Part shown: positions 10,385-22,702 of the stretch, one piece after another | How positions within the stretch are numbered: the first letter of the stretch is position 1 | How the letters are laid out: each line of letters starts with the position of its first letter | NCBI GenBank assembly: GCA_037447655.1 | Contig: JBBHKE010003519.1 | Coordinates: 91,920-155,919, forward strand | Length of the DNA: 64,000 bases | Direction: 5' to 3' | DNA from: Zygnema cylindricum | Taxonomy: Eukaryota > Streptophyta > Zygnematophyceae > Zygnematales > Zygnemataceae | Translations under genes and position numbers: made by a program | The notes under the pieces: model-generated | Told to the model about the DNA's origin: nothing | Databases searched by the model: none | What the model saw: only the letters and a program-made list of their open reading frames with translations

Positions 10385-13300
10385 ATGCCGAAATCGATGA
10401 GGGCAAGGAGAGAGATGAAAAAGGCTGTAGATTATCTCTTGGGACTTAAGCTTGCAACAAAAGAACAAATTGTTCAAGCAGTGAAGGACAAATTTGTAAG
10501 TTTAAAAAAAAAAAAGTTAAAACGATATCTTGCAATCGCACTATAAAGGATCCTTTGTATTCCATTTTTAAATTTTAAATTACTCCTATTTATCACACAT
10601 CTTATTTATTTTTTCTAATATAGTTCAATAAATGCCAAGTTCAAAAGAAAGCTCAAATAGTAGGTTTGTGATTCACAATTTATGTTGTCATTTTAGAGTT
10701 TAGTTCTTCAGCAAAACTTTGTCGTTTATACAATTTCATTTATATGATTTTTTGGCTTGCTAACAGAATCTTAAGGATTTATATATTGAAAGACAAATTG
10801 GATATGAAGGGCTTGCGGATTATATCTTATCGAAGAACGAAAGAGAGGTAAGAAAATATATACATAACTTATTCTCATAAAAAATATGCTAAGTGTGAGT
10901 CTTAAATATACAAATTTGTATTTAATTTGCAACTGTCCTCGGTCTTGAATATGGTAGGCAATCCTTTATATACTTTGCCTCCACTTAAGCATCAATATTG
11001 TGGTTAAGGAAAAAAAAAGAAAACGGGGGGCTAAGTAAGGCTCTCCTTTTTTTTCTGTGTTCTCCCACTCTTCTTCTAACTCTTTTTTAGCCACGTGGCA
11101 TCCTCTACCACAAAAAATCATCTCTTCTTTATTTAATTTATTGAACATGTTATGTATTTTAGAATTGATGAAGGAAATGGATGACACCGCCCATTGCTAT
11201 TCTAGTTAAACGCTCTAATTCCAGGTGGTGTTTTTGGACCCAGAATTCTAAACTAGTGTTAAGAAAACTGTTGAAGTGCGTGCTCCAGAATAAGCCACGT
11301 AGCAAAATGCGGTTTAGTGTAGTTAATTCTAATAAGTGTTAATAATAAGTGTTAATAAAGTGTTAACAATAAGTGTTAAAAAAGTGTAAATAGTAAGTGT
11401 TAATAAAGTGTAAATAATAAATGTTAATAAAGTGTAAATAATAAGTGTTAATAGAGTGTAAATAATAAAGTGTCAATAATAAAGTGTCAATAATAAAATA
11501 TAGTGTAAATAATAAGTGTTACTAAAGTGTTAATAAGCGGTGGGCGGTGTACTCAGGAAAATTCCAAACAGCTTCTTTTGGAAGGTGGTGGGATTGGTCC
11601 ATTGGAGGCAATAACGGAAAAAGGTGAAGCGTCTCCAGAAAAAGAAAAAATGGAGTTAATAGTTTGTGCTCCGAATTCTGAAGAAAACTGTGACATAGAA
11701 CCTGCAGAAACAGAAATTTGGCAGTGTACTTCGCAGGAAAATTCCAAAGAGTTTTTTTTGGAAGGAGGTGGGATTGGTCCATTGGAGGCAATAGCGGAAA
11801 AATGTGAAGGGTCTCCAGAAAAAGACAAAAAGGAGCTAATAGTTTATGCTCCGAATTCTGCGGAAAACTGTGACATGGAACGTGCGGAGATAGAAATTTG
11901 TTTTAACGGTCGAACGGGGAGAGATTTGGTTGGAAGCTCAAGGAAGGTAACAGGAGTGGTAAAGAAGAGTTTTAATATAAATGAAGAAGTTTATGGCCTG
12001 TTGGAGGCTAGAAATGAAGAAAGAGAGAATGGAGGGAGAGGAAGTGAAGGGAGAGGAGATAAAGTGGGAGGGAATGAAGGGAGAGGATATGAGAGGGGAG
12101 GAAATGAAGGGAAAGGAGATGAAGGGAGAAGGAATGGAGGGAGAGGAAGAGGGGATGAAAGGAGAGAGGGAGGTGAAATTGAAAAAGTAGAAGGGATGAA
12201 AAAATTTCAGTTACGAGAGGAATGTGATCTGGAGATAAAAAAACAAAGTTATTTTGTGAAGATACGGTTATCTTTTGAAGATCCCTGTAGGGAAATTAGG
12301 GTAGAAGAGGCAAGGAAAAGGAAGGAGTGTTCGGGAGAGGGGGTGAAGGAAATGGAGATGGGGATGGGGAGGCTATCTGGGAAGGAGAGAGGGGAGGGAT
12401 TGAGGGAAGGAAAGAAAAGGGAGAAGGAGACGGAGAAATGGATGGAGGATGGGGGTAAGGGGAATTTGGAGAGGGCGTGGCAGGAGTTTATGAGGGCGAA
12501 CGAGGTGTTGAAGAGAGCGTTAGAGCTAGAGAGGGTGAGAGAGAGGGAGAGGAAGGAAAATGTGGAGGAGATGGTGGTGGAAAAGCGGGTGGTGGTGGAG
12601 GAGAAGACGAAAGAGGAGGAGAAGGAGATGAAGAGGGAGAAGGAGAAGGAGAAGGAGAAGGAGAAGACCATAAGCATGGAGCTAGAGACGGAGAAAAATT
12701 TAGAGGAAGAAAAAGGAAGGAATAAGGAAAAACTAGATGAGGAGGAGGAGGAGGATAAAGAGAAAGAGAAGGTTAACGGGAAGGAGAAGGAGTTGAAGAA
12801 CCAACATCAGGGGGACAAAGGGGAGAAGGAGAAGGACAAGAAGGGGGATGAAGTGGAGACAAACATAAGGGTGGAGAACGAGGATGCCAAGGGAGGAAAT
12901 AATTTTTTAGACATAATTTCTGAAGTAAACTTAGCTCCTGCTCCTCCTACTACTAATGAAACAAGTTTATTGATTGAATTCCCCACTTTGGTAAATAGTC
13001 CCAACCGGGAACCACAATTGAATACTGAAAATGAACTTAGTCTTTCGTTAGGATTAGAAACAACATTAATTGGAAAAGATATGGAAAGAAATGTGGAAAA
13101 GGAGGAAAAGGAAGAAGAGGAGAAGGAGGAGGAGGAGGAGGAGGAGAAGGAGAAGGAGAAGGAGAAGGAGGAGGAGAAAGAGAAGGAGGAGGAGTTGGCG
13201 AATGGGAGTAACTTAGAGAGAAATGAGTTCTCAAGTCATTTACCGCAAGTGTCCACCGAAGAGAATGTCCATAATGAAAAAGGAAACCAAAATATTTTTG

Positions 13301-13545
13301 GTGAGTTGCCGGACCTCAACGAGTTTTTGGACATGGATTCCATTTCTATGGAAACTGAGCAAACTGAATATACGGAGGGTATGCGTTATAAACCTATCCT
13401 TTGGCAATTTGTAGACGACAAGTCGCAGGAGGATTTGAACCTTCTCGAAATTATTACTGTGCCCAAGTTGAAGGACATTCCGTCGGAAAAAGTGTTTTTG
13501 CAGAAGTCTTATGATTTCGAAAATGAGCTAGTAGACATCGACTGA
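10385..13545 (+). CDS. unrecognised Glu/Lys/Gly-rich coiled-coil protein, four-exon model
   Basis: My model joins exons 10385-10495, 10624-10659, 10767-10847 and 11557-13545, all in phase 0, for 738 residues. Exon 1 starts MPKSMRARREMKK after a CT-rich leader. Donors are GTAAGT, GTAGGT and GTAAGA. The large last exon opens with two copies of a 60-residue repeat (11554-11733 and 11734-11913, with EGGGIGPLEAI and ELIV.APNS), then a Gly/Arg/Glu-rich stretch, long Glu/Lys runs predicted to be highly charged helix (about codons 12400-12880 and 13090-13200), and a less repetitive acidic C-terminus. I do not recognise the family. The last intron ends in a TIR element (11185-11549). The large ORF is well supported. 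Linking it to the three small exons is inference from phase and splice sites. Confidence 0.55.
11185..11549. mobile_element. TIR element (family M5) expanded by an internal tandem repeat, 365 bp
   Basis: Starts CACCGCCCATTGCTATTC and ends GCGGTGGGCGGTG before TA. The left part (GTGTTTTTGGACCC.., AATAAGCCACGTAGC) matches 58074-58250. From about 11332 to 11540 the right part is expanded into tandem units close to AATAAAGTGTAAATAATAAG (about 24 bp with variants). The element lies in the last intron of the Glu/Lys-rich gene and stops 7 bp before the proposed exon. Confidence 0.78.
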
Positions 13546-13558
13546 CAAAAAAGTTTAG

Positions 13559-13635
13559 AAGTTAGGGCTCACGTTCCGGTTCGGTTTCGGGTACGGGTTC
13601 ACGTTCGGGTTCGGGTTTGGGTTCGAGTTAAAGAT
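13559..13635 (+). repeat. GGGTTCG-type short tandem repeat
   Basis: About ten degenerate copies of a GGTTCG/GGGTTC hexamer lie just after the stop codon of the preceding gene, probably within its 3' UTR. Not a telomere repeat. Confidence 0.72.
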
Positions 13636-15076
13636 TGGTCAATCGTTTACTTTTTGTTGACTTACCTGAAGTGTGCATAAGAAATGTGAGATAATATGTA
13701 CCCGTAGGTAATATTGTTGTCATGTATGGCACCGTAAATTCATGAGTACTTTGTTTTTTTCCGTCCGTTAGTGTTGTTGGAGCTAATTTTGAGGAAAGGT
13801 TTATCGATGATTATGTGATTTGATGTTATCATGTTACAGTTTCTTTTGGTGAATCGTTTCAATTGACACATGGTCTTCCAAAGAATTTTGTCAACCACTA
13901 TAAATGCCCAACCCAATCTTTCTTTTTAACTATTTTCAGTGAAAGGACAAAATAATTTAGTATAAGCTGGCGTGGTGTGGATTTAACATTTTTAATATCC
14001 AAGGCCAAAAGTTTCCTCAAGTGGATGCCCATTTGAGAACTAAGATCAGTACTATCTCTTGGGACAGGAAAACATCAATAATTTCCCTCTGAATTGTACA
14101 AATGTTTTACCCATCTCTCGTGCATTATGCATCCCTCTCCAGAAGTCCAATTATTATCAATATTTTCTTGTTACTGTCTGTTTACTAGGCTTTGTATAGT
14201 CTCCACCCTTCTGTTGTGGCTCGGAGGTGATTTATTCACTTTGCGCGGCTTAGATTTATTTTATTTAATACAGTATCCTTTGGGAAATGACAAACCATTT
14301 CTAGCACTTCAAGGACCTTCGAACTGATGTCAGCACTTGAAAAAATATATGAACACCCTCAAACTATCTAGAGTTCACCGAACTATTGAGAGTTCAAAAA
14401 ATTCCGGTAATTAGAAAAATAAGTTAGTAATTGCTACCGAAAAACTTGAAGTAACTCAAACCATACATGAAGAGACAATACTGATGAAAATTAACCCTTC
14501 ATCAGCTCAAAACACGTGCAAACATTAACATTAACATTAACAATAACATTGACATCAACATCATAAACTAACATCATAAATCAACATTAAAAAACGTGCG
14601 CATAGACACTCAAGAAGACCCTCTTTTAGATGCAACACGTGAAAAAATAATGAAGATTACATTTCTCTATAGAAGGAATTAACCTTATTAACCCACGAAT
14701 CCTCTGTGAAAATCAAGGACCTTACAAGTGTTACAAAAATCCGTAGAGGGATAAACAAGGACCTTCATGGAACAAGTCTCCTTTTCCATCATTGGAAAAT
14801 GTTTAATTTGAAAAAAAAAAAAAACAAAACGCAATCAAATCAAAAATACGTGCTGGGATTTGGGCATAATTCAAAAAAAACTTGTAATACAAAAACTCGA
14901 GAACAAAATATGCATTGCCAAAATTTGAAAGACCCTGACGGTCAATCTTTCCTATCTAGCTACCACTGCCTAGTCCTATATATATTTCGATTAAAGATCG
15001 AATAATCGATCCTGACCCCTATTAAAGCCGAGAAAACGCAACGCCTTCCTCACTTATTTACATCGATTTACATCGA
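13636..15076. other. intergenic, no gene seen
   Basis: AT-rich sequence with an ATTAAC-type microsatellite at about 14523-14600. It separates two convergent genes, so both 3' UTRs probably lie here. Confidence 0.6.
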
Positions 15077-18000
15077 TTACGGCAAGTTTAAACCTCCGTC
15101 ATCCGTTACCAAACAACCACCTCCACTCATAACAGGCTTATATCTCGAAGGAGCATCAAACTGGCCTCCATTATCTTGCTCTCTGCATTTGTTATCCAAA
15201 ACTCCTCCATGTTCTAAATGAACATCGGAACAAGTCACATATCCACCTTGCCCATTTGTATCTCCACAATGTCTTAGTCCCGTTGCAAGTCTATGGTGTG
15301 GTTGAAGATGGACTTGAGCCACACCCTGTTGGAGAACCGACAAATCATGAGCGTCTCCTTGTCTACTTAACCGCCCAGCGTGCTCTTCCCATACAATAGC
15401 ATTTTGGACATGTGCGATAAACGACTCCGGGACTCCCTGTTTTTGTCTCCGTTCTTCGTTGCTTCTCTGCATACAACGAAGGAAAGAAAAAAGAATAAAG
15501 TGAAAAGGCAGAAAAAAACATCTCCGATGTTACTAACCGCACACGCCAAAGTTGGGAAAAAGGGGAAAGGGAGAAAAGAACCATCTACATTGTACTTATT
15601 CATCCCACATTCACACATCAAATCATAGCTCACGTGAACACAATTGGAAAATATGTGGTTTCCCGGTACCATACGCATATTATACTCGAGAAAACCGTCA
15701 ATACACATTTAGTATCGGAACCACATATACAGCGTTTCTAATTGTTTTCACAAATTCGAACCATGAAATAAATTCACACATTCATTCGCGAACAAATTCA
15801 TTCATTTTACTGGTAAATGAAACTTCTATATCTTCTATATGAAAGGTTGCTTAGTCTTATTCTTATGAGTCACCTTCTTTTGGAAGTCCTTCAGAAACGC
15901 ACTAAGTTGATGGTCGGTGGTGAAAGGAGGAAACCTCTCAGCACAGTGCTGCCAGCTGGCACTCTGAGATAGGTCAACAAATGCAGCACGCATTCTTTCC
16001 AAAGATTTGAGATTGCTTCCTTGTTCCTCCATCTCCTTCATGGACAGCTGTCCATCAGCTACTTGCTGAAGAATATTCTTCAAAGTAACTTTATTCGTCA
16101 GTCCCTGCAAAATACCAGGAAGAAGAGGAAAAACAACGACGAAGTTTATGCTTTATAATTAACATTGGTTTGTGTTTTCATGTGGGAAAAACGAGTTGGA
16201 TTAAACAAGTAATTTCCATGCAATTAGTGACTGGCAGTGTGGTCTACAACAACGAAAGAGGATGTCTTCCATTCCCTTTGAGAGCCTACTCGCTCCATCT
16301 TAACCATGTCACAAGTCAAATACTCACACCAAACATTGAAAATCCGGCTTTGAAAAAAACCTCAAAAACCCTGTTAAAAAGCTGTAAAAGACCTACAGAA
16401 AAGCCTTCTCAACCCCCATTTTTACGATGGTGGTTCGCAAGCCTACCTGCAATGCTCTCCAAGGAAGCAAAGGCATTCCCGGAGGTGAATCACATTCAGG
16501 ATTCCGCAATAGGTTTGCCTGTTCACTTCTCCTCCTACGTTTTGTGCCTGCGTGTTCATGATAAGCCTCTTTCTGACCCTTAATTTCCCAACGCTCCCAT
16601 TTGGAAAATATCTTTTCCTGTAGATCCCAAATCTGGTAGAAGGAGAGAACGAGCATGTAAATGGCCATCAATGGCTGAAAATGGAGAAAATGAAATAAAA
16701 AGGCCCAAGATAAATTGGCAAAGTAATGATATCGTAATGACAAAGAAATCTAGCACAAAATCAACCCAAAGAGGGAAACGAACAGTAAACAACCGTTGAT
16801 GCTAGTTATAATTCAAGATATGGTTTCTAAATTCACGCTAAAATCCCACATTTAAACAAAGTGGTTTGGAGTCTAAACACAATGGTCGTCATCAGACAAG
16901 TAATATCTAAAAAATGTACGGTGGAAATTAAATGTGAACATAAACTTCCATTCGGTACAAAGGTACTCCTTGCAAATCTTTTAAGCAACTCAACCATAAA
17001 AGGTACGTGGTGATCAACATGTGAAGGATGTACACCTGGTGAGTCCAGTCAAGACTTTTGAAAGAGTCAGTGCAACTACGGGCAGCATACAACAGAAACA
17101 ATGCTCACCTCTCCATCTCTGAAGGCAATCTGAAATAAGTTATCGTGCCATCTCAAACTGTCTGCGAGCTTTGATTCCTCAATCCGCAAGCCTATTTTCT
17201 TACAAACTTCTCTTCTCCACATGCGATCAGCCTTCAAGTCTTGTGACTTCATACTAATATATTCGTTGTGAACATACCGAATTCGGTCAATGAAATTCAT
17301 CTTTATTCTGTAAATAACGAACATGGCAAGAACAATCAACCTCACAAATCACAGAATGACAAAATCGAAGGGCATTAATCATAAAAAAATACAGAAATGC
17401 GACATCCTCAGGCCATGCCTGCAACGTAGGCTTTTCACATTAAACATCAAAAAGTTTAGAAATGTTATGTAAACTTCACATAGGGACAAAGTAGGAATGT
17501 AGCAGCGCAATTGCGTGCAAATGATGAGAAAAACATGGAGTTGAAGGTAAAAACGCACGGCTGGTTCTCAAGAAGCTCGCTTTCATCACTATCCAATCTC
17601 GAATGGTTCATCATAGTGGGGTGACCATCGAGCACCACCATCTCAATACCTGCAAATGGTTGCTGCAATAACATTAAGTGTTCAGGTAGTACAGGATAAT
17701 CAAATAATGTGAGCATGCCAGATTGTCAAGTGATAGGGGTTCTAAGTTAAACTAGAAAGAGCTCATAATGCCTTTCAAAAAAAACATTTTTTTTCTTCAG
17801 CGACCCTCACTGCACCTCGATTTCGAAATGGCTGCTTTTGTCGATTACGACGTGAATGCATACCACCATGAGGTTCATTTGAATCATTGGGCTGGTCTCC
17901 TTCTTGTTGACCAGTGTCCATCCTGCAACAATTTGTCCACGTCATTTATCTTTTTACGCTCAGTAAAACCGTCCTTACCAATATCAGCGTGGACTAATAA

Positions 18001-19839
18001 ATATACATTAAGTGTACACATATATATACATAAGTATACACATTTCATCTTTTCCACGTTTTGATTCTTTGACATATACAAAAATAGCAGTTTGAAGAAA
18101 TCACTAGAAGCACTAATCCAGAACAGGTTAAAGCTTGTTTAGGCCAATGGTTTCTGTAAGAATGTTACCAGTGTACCAACACCGTAACAAAATCCACAGT
18201 GGAGTATCCATTTCAAACGTTGAAGCAATAAAAAATGATATAGTTGAGAACTCCAATTGACACTAAAAATACATTCATGGCTAAGTCAAGCATTAGGTGA
18301 GGCATTCTGATTAGCTAAAACTTTCCCCTCTTTAACATCTCCAAAGAGCTTTCCTGACCCAATTCTGTTGTTGCAAAATAGTTACTCATTGAACATGTCA
18401 TGTGACTTTCAGTCCAGAAGGATCCTCATTTAACATTGCCAAAAGATTACGCTATTTTTTTTAAAAGAAAAGATGGACATGCTGCTGATTTGTCTAGCCA
18501 AAATTTAGACAGAATAAACATAGCCGGCATAGTGCCTATTTCTTTCCAAATTAATCATGTACCGGATACATGGGTCAAAGTCATTACCTCACGTGACCAG
18601 TAGGTTGCTGACCAGTAGGCCCCATGGCACAAGTAACTGCCAAATTCTCCATTGGTCCTTTCACCTCTGTCGGCTGCCAGCCTGCAATGCATTTAAGTCC
18701 TTGTGGGTTAGAGCACTGACCAGATATTAATGGAGGATATAGCCGCCTGAGTCTTCGCATCAAATCATTTATAGATGTCTCAGATGTGGTGACATATCTG
18801 TCTAACTCTACTGAATGATGCTCCAAGTAATTGCAACAAAACATCAATTTTGAGAAGCTCGGCCTGATGTACAGAAAGTAGCCCATTTTTAGAAACAAGT
18901 ATCAGGCTTAAAAGGCCACATCAGAGCTTGTCACATGAAAAAAAAGGATAGTGAACAACAACATTGTATTGACAGCAATACTGAGCCAGCGAACTCCCAA
19001 AAATCTGTATGTTAAGTTCTCTGCATATGTAGAAACTACCTTGTTGCAATTGACAGGCATATTGAGAAGAAACTGGAGCTCCCAAGCGAAGTTCAAAATT
19101 AGGTGCAATCTTGCTCAAGCTCTCCAAAAGCATTACTCGATGGCCGACACTTGGCACAAGCTCCTTGAGACTCTCACGATCCAATTTTAAAAGGATGCCT
19201 CCACTAATGTGGTTCTCAACAAAAACTTGACGATACTTGGGCAAGCCAACCACATTATACAACCAGTTTCCAACTTCCTGTACAATCAACTTACCCCAAT
19301 GAGCATATCATATTGTCGAAAATCCAGCAGACATTAAAACATGTTTCATGCCGGAGCAAATTTGATGCTAATTGACAAATAATGTCCAAACAAGCAAAAA
19401 TAAGCGCGAAAATAGAACAAACTACAACAGCAATGTGCTTCAATACCAAAGCCATGCTAAGGCAGTGATGAACAGTGCCATATATGCCACAGCAGAACAT
19501 AGTTCAAATTTACGAAAACAATTTTTAAGGCTATATGTGGTAATCCCATACTATACGCGTACAGCATGAGGATACCAAATATCGCGTTTCCACTAGTTTA
19601 CACACATTTAAACTATGCAACAGAATGCATTCAGAAACGCTCCAGCTTGGTCAGAACCGGAAACTCCAAAAGTACAAAATCCAAAGTACAAAACATGGAC
19701 ATGACTCCCGGACATGCACCTCAGATGTCCAGTCAAAAACATCTTTTCCCAGAGTCATTTGCTGTTGCCCTGAACGGTGCAGAACTATGTCTGACTCTTC
19801 AGAAGGAAGAATCGGTACGGTTGCTCCACCTTCGCCCAT
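15077..19839 (-). CDS. SAM (sterile alpha motif) domain protein, nine exons, 600 aa
   Basis: Exons read right to left: 19720-19839, 19040-19277, 18588-18810, 17811-17922, 17559-17662, 17109-17307, 16447-16632, 15874-16104 and 15077-15466. All junctions are GT..AG and the phases join without a break to TAA at 15077, giving 600 residues. Residues 34-100 form a SAM domain: DWTSEEVGNWL, then GGILLKLDRESLKEL and VGHRVMLLESL. SAM domains mediate protein-protein and sometimes RNA binding. The rest is basic and hydrophilic (RRNRQKQPFRNRG, KRRRRS) with helical stretches near ADRMWRREVCKKIGL and KNILQQVADGQLSMKEMEEQ, and is not assigned to a family. A second frame is open across 19785-19883 before the chosen ATG, so an alternative first exon is possible. 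A diverged direct repeat sits at 19527-19630 and 20000-20120. Confidence 0.78.
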
Positions 19840-20120
19840 TCTGCTAGTAGAGCATGAGGCTCTCCCACGTTAAGCTTAAACCTATCTGCAACATAGAACC
19901 ATCCCAATCATACAATGGAAAGGTGAACTCGTCAATAGATACAAGATGCAAGATCAAAACTGTCTCCATCACATAGCGTTTAGTGAGAAGGTGTGGGAAT
20001 GCTATGTGTGGTAACTCAATACTATCCGCGTTTTATACCCGTATACAAAGCGGAGAATCGGGTAAACTAGATAATAGCGTTTCCACGCTTTTTCACACAT
20101 TTGAACTATGCTTCACAAAT
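19527..20120. repeat. pair of diverged direct repeats, about 100 bp each
   Basis: Positions 19527-19630 and 20000-20120 share GCTATGTGTGGTAA, ATACTAT.CGCGT, GCGTTTCCAC and ACACATTT.AACTATGC in the same order. One copy lies in the first intron after the SAM-gene start, the other upstream of the start. Confidence 0.65.
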
Positions 20121-21080
20121 AAAAGACCATTCACCATGTCTTTGTAGACAAATGACAATTAAAGGAGATCCATATATTCTGAACTGCCAATACAATCTTC
20201 ACCTGATGAAATTCGCACTTTCCAAAGAGCTCTGTGGTAGAAACAATTTGACCAATGAATTGCTCAAATAATTCCTGCTTCAGCTCCAAGAAAACATTGC
20301 GCAACTCTCAGTACTGAAACCCTAAAAAGTGAAGAAACGGAAAAACTGCAACTTGTCAGCCTTCATCAATGAAGATACAAATAAAAATGACAAACGACCT
20401 GAAAAGGCATAAAACATAGAAACATTTTAAGGATGTCAGATTGATGCCGTTCGTAGCTAATACTGATTCAAATTAAATTTTCTTTGTTGAAAAACAACAG
20501 ACAAGAACATAAACTAAAGAAAAAAATCAAGTTAAAAAAGAAAAGACAAAACAGGAAAAAAAAAACAGCAAAAAATGATTAAAAAAAGTCGTCAGGCTAG
20601 TGCAATAGTCAAACGAAGCTATTCGCTTTCACTTTCTGTCTAGACAAGATTAGAGACTATGTTCCATTCGGGAGTAGACTGCTGCAAATATTAGCAAAGC
20701 CATGGGAGTTGCTCACCTCTGCATACGCTGACACTCCTGCATCACGTCCAGACCTGCTTTACAACATCAAGCGAACTTGCGCCTACAATCAGTGTGGATT
20801 TTGCTCACAGGTGTGTGTGTGCACTGTGCACCACAGTATTTCATGTGTCAAGGTTTTCGATCACTTGTGATCCTCTCTATATAAAGTAGTTTACCTTGGG
20901 CATTTTGCCCACACGACGAGAAGGAAATAGGGGAAATGGGGAATCGATCATGCGATCCAGCTTGCATCATGGTCGAGAAAGTACAGCACAGTGAGCAGAG
21001 TACAAAAATATACTTTTAGAATTTGAGTACACTCTGCAATGTACGGCTGGACCTTGGCGGACGAACCAGGGCAGCCACTG
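20121..21080. other. upstream region of the SAM-domain gene
   Basis: No coding exon is seen. It presumably holds the 5' UTR and promoter of the minus-strand gene; an acceptor-like TTGCAG on the minus strand at about 19884 suggests a 5' UTR intron. A CTATATAAAG motif at about 20877 is oriented to the + strand, opposite to that gene. Confidence 0.4.
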
Positions 21081-21854
21081 AGGGTACTTTCGCATGTAAC
21101 CGAAACTTAGTCTTGTTACTTTGTTTTTTAGCGAAGATTTTCCGTACATATTACAGAGCATTCGGATGAAAAGTTGTAAACGCAAATTAACTTTGTTACT
21201 TAAAAAAGTGATTTACGTAGACGTGTACGAAACAATTTGCCAGATGAAGTGGTACACAAAATGAGGCGAAAATTTCACTCGGCTTCAATTTGAGGCGTCT
21301 CTCCGCACGCTGTACATTTTTTGTGACTTAGTAATGTCCGTACGCCACATTGTCGGACTTGTCGAAACCCTAAAATACCTTTCGCTGTCGCACAGAAATG
21401 CGGTTTCGTTTTTAGTCTTCCCACTTGCCGACAGGTGCCTAAACGTTTTTCCTACGCCGTGTGTGAAGACACGTGTGTTTGAGAGAGACGGCCCCTGTAC
21501 GGAAATAGAGTACGCAGGCTAGAAACGTGCAGTGTTACTTTGGTACTCCGCGCACAAAAATTGTAAAAAACTTCCGACACGTGCGAAAGCATCTGCCTAT
21601 TCGCTCACCTTATGGAACTTCATTTAAAATCACCTCGCGAAGTGATTTTATATAAAACTTGAACATGAGCTGGAAGGACGCAAAAGTGGGTCAAAATGGG
21701 CTAGACGACAAATTGCATCGCGCTAGACGACAAACTGCAGTACATATAAAGTTTTAAGGGTAACGCAAATTATACGGTGGTAACTTCAATTTTTTGGTAC
21801 GGTTGCGGATTTTCTTGTTTTTTCTAAGTTATGAAAGAAAACGACAGAAAATAA
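21081..21854 (-). mobile_element. repeat R1, copy 2 (left arm of palindrome)
   Basis: Begins AGGGTACTTTCGCATGTAAC and runs as the reverse complement of copy 1. It carries the near-palindrome ATCACCTCGCGAAGTGAT at 21629-21646 and ends GACAGAAAATAA. Confidence 0.8.
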
Positions 21855-21883
21855 GGGTACTTTCACATGTGAAAAAGTTACAG

Positions 21884-22702
21884 TTATTTTCTGCCGTTTT
21901 CCTCCATAACTTAGCAAAAAATTAGAAAATCCGCAGCCGTACCAAAAAATATAAATTACCACCGTACAAGTTGTGTTACCTTTAAACTTTATACGTACAG
22001 TAGTTTGTCGTCTAGCGCGATACAATTTGTCGTCTAGCGCATTTCGCCCCACTTTCGCGTCCTTTCGACACATGTTCAAACTTTACATCAAATCACCTCG
22101 CGAGGTGATCTGAAATAAAGTCCAATAAGGTGAGCGTATAGGCAGACGCTGTCGCACATGTTCGAAGTTTTTTTACAATTTTTGTGCGCATATTACCAAA
22201 AAAAAAACACACTGCACGTTTCCAGCCTGTGCGTAGTGTTTTCCGTGCGCTGATTTACGTATAGGGGCCTTCTCTCTCAAACGCACGTGTCTTCACACAA
22301 ACGACGTATGAAAAACATTGGCCACCTGTCGGCAAGTGGGAAAACGAAAAACGAAATCGCATTTCTGTGCGACAACGAAAGATATTTCAGGGTTTCGACA
22401 CGTCGACAATGTGGCGTACAAACATTACTAAGTCACAAAAATTGTACAACGTGCGGAGAAACGCCTCAAATTGAAGCCTAATGGAAGTTTCCACTCATTT
22501 TGTGTACCACTTCATCTGTCACATTGTTTCGTACACGTCTACGTAAGTCACTTTTTTAAGTGACAAGTTTTAGCGTTTACATCCGAATGCTCTAAAAAAA
22601 GTTTTACAGAGAATCTTCGCTAAAAAACAAATTAACAAGACTAAGTTTCGGTTACATGCGAAAGTACCCTAACTGTAACTTTAGCACATGTGAAAGTACC
22701 CT
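21884..22702 (+). mobile_element. repeat R1, copy 3 (right arm of palindrome)
   Basis: Starts TTATTTTCTGCCG, holds ATCACCTCGCGAGGTGAT at 22092-22109 and reaches ATGCGAAAGTACCCT at 22670. A second terminus CACATGTGAAAGTACCC follows to 22702. It matches the inverse terminus GGGTACTTTCACATGTG in the spacer at 21855-21871, so two overlapping sets of ends are present. Confidence 0.8.

Noticed and set aside
12249-12677. 142-aa minus-strand ORF and 82-aa plus-strand ORF inside the Glu/Lys-rich exon
   Set aside because: Shadows of the GGAGAA-type codon runs of the real frame.
13559-13635. GGGTTC repeats as interstitial telomere sequence
   Set aside because: The unit is not the plant TTTAGGG repeat and the copies are degenerate.
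20873-20890. CTATATAAAG TATA-box-like motif
   Set aside because: It points to the + strand, where no gene follows; the nearest gene is on the minus strand.
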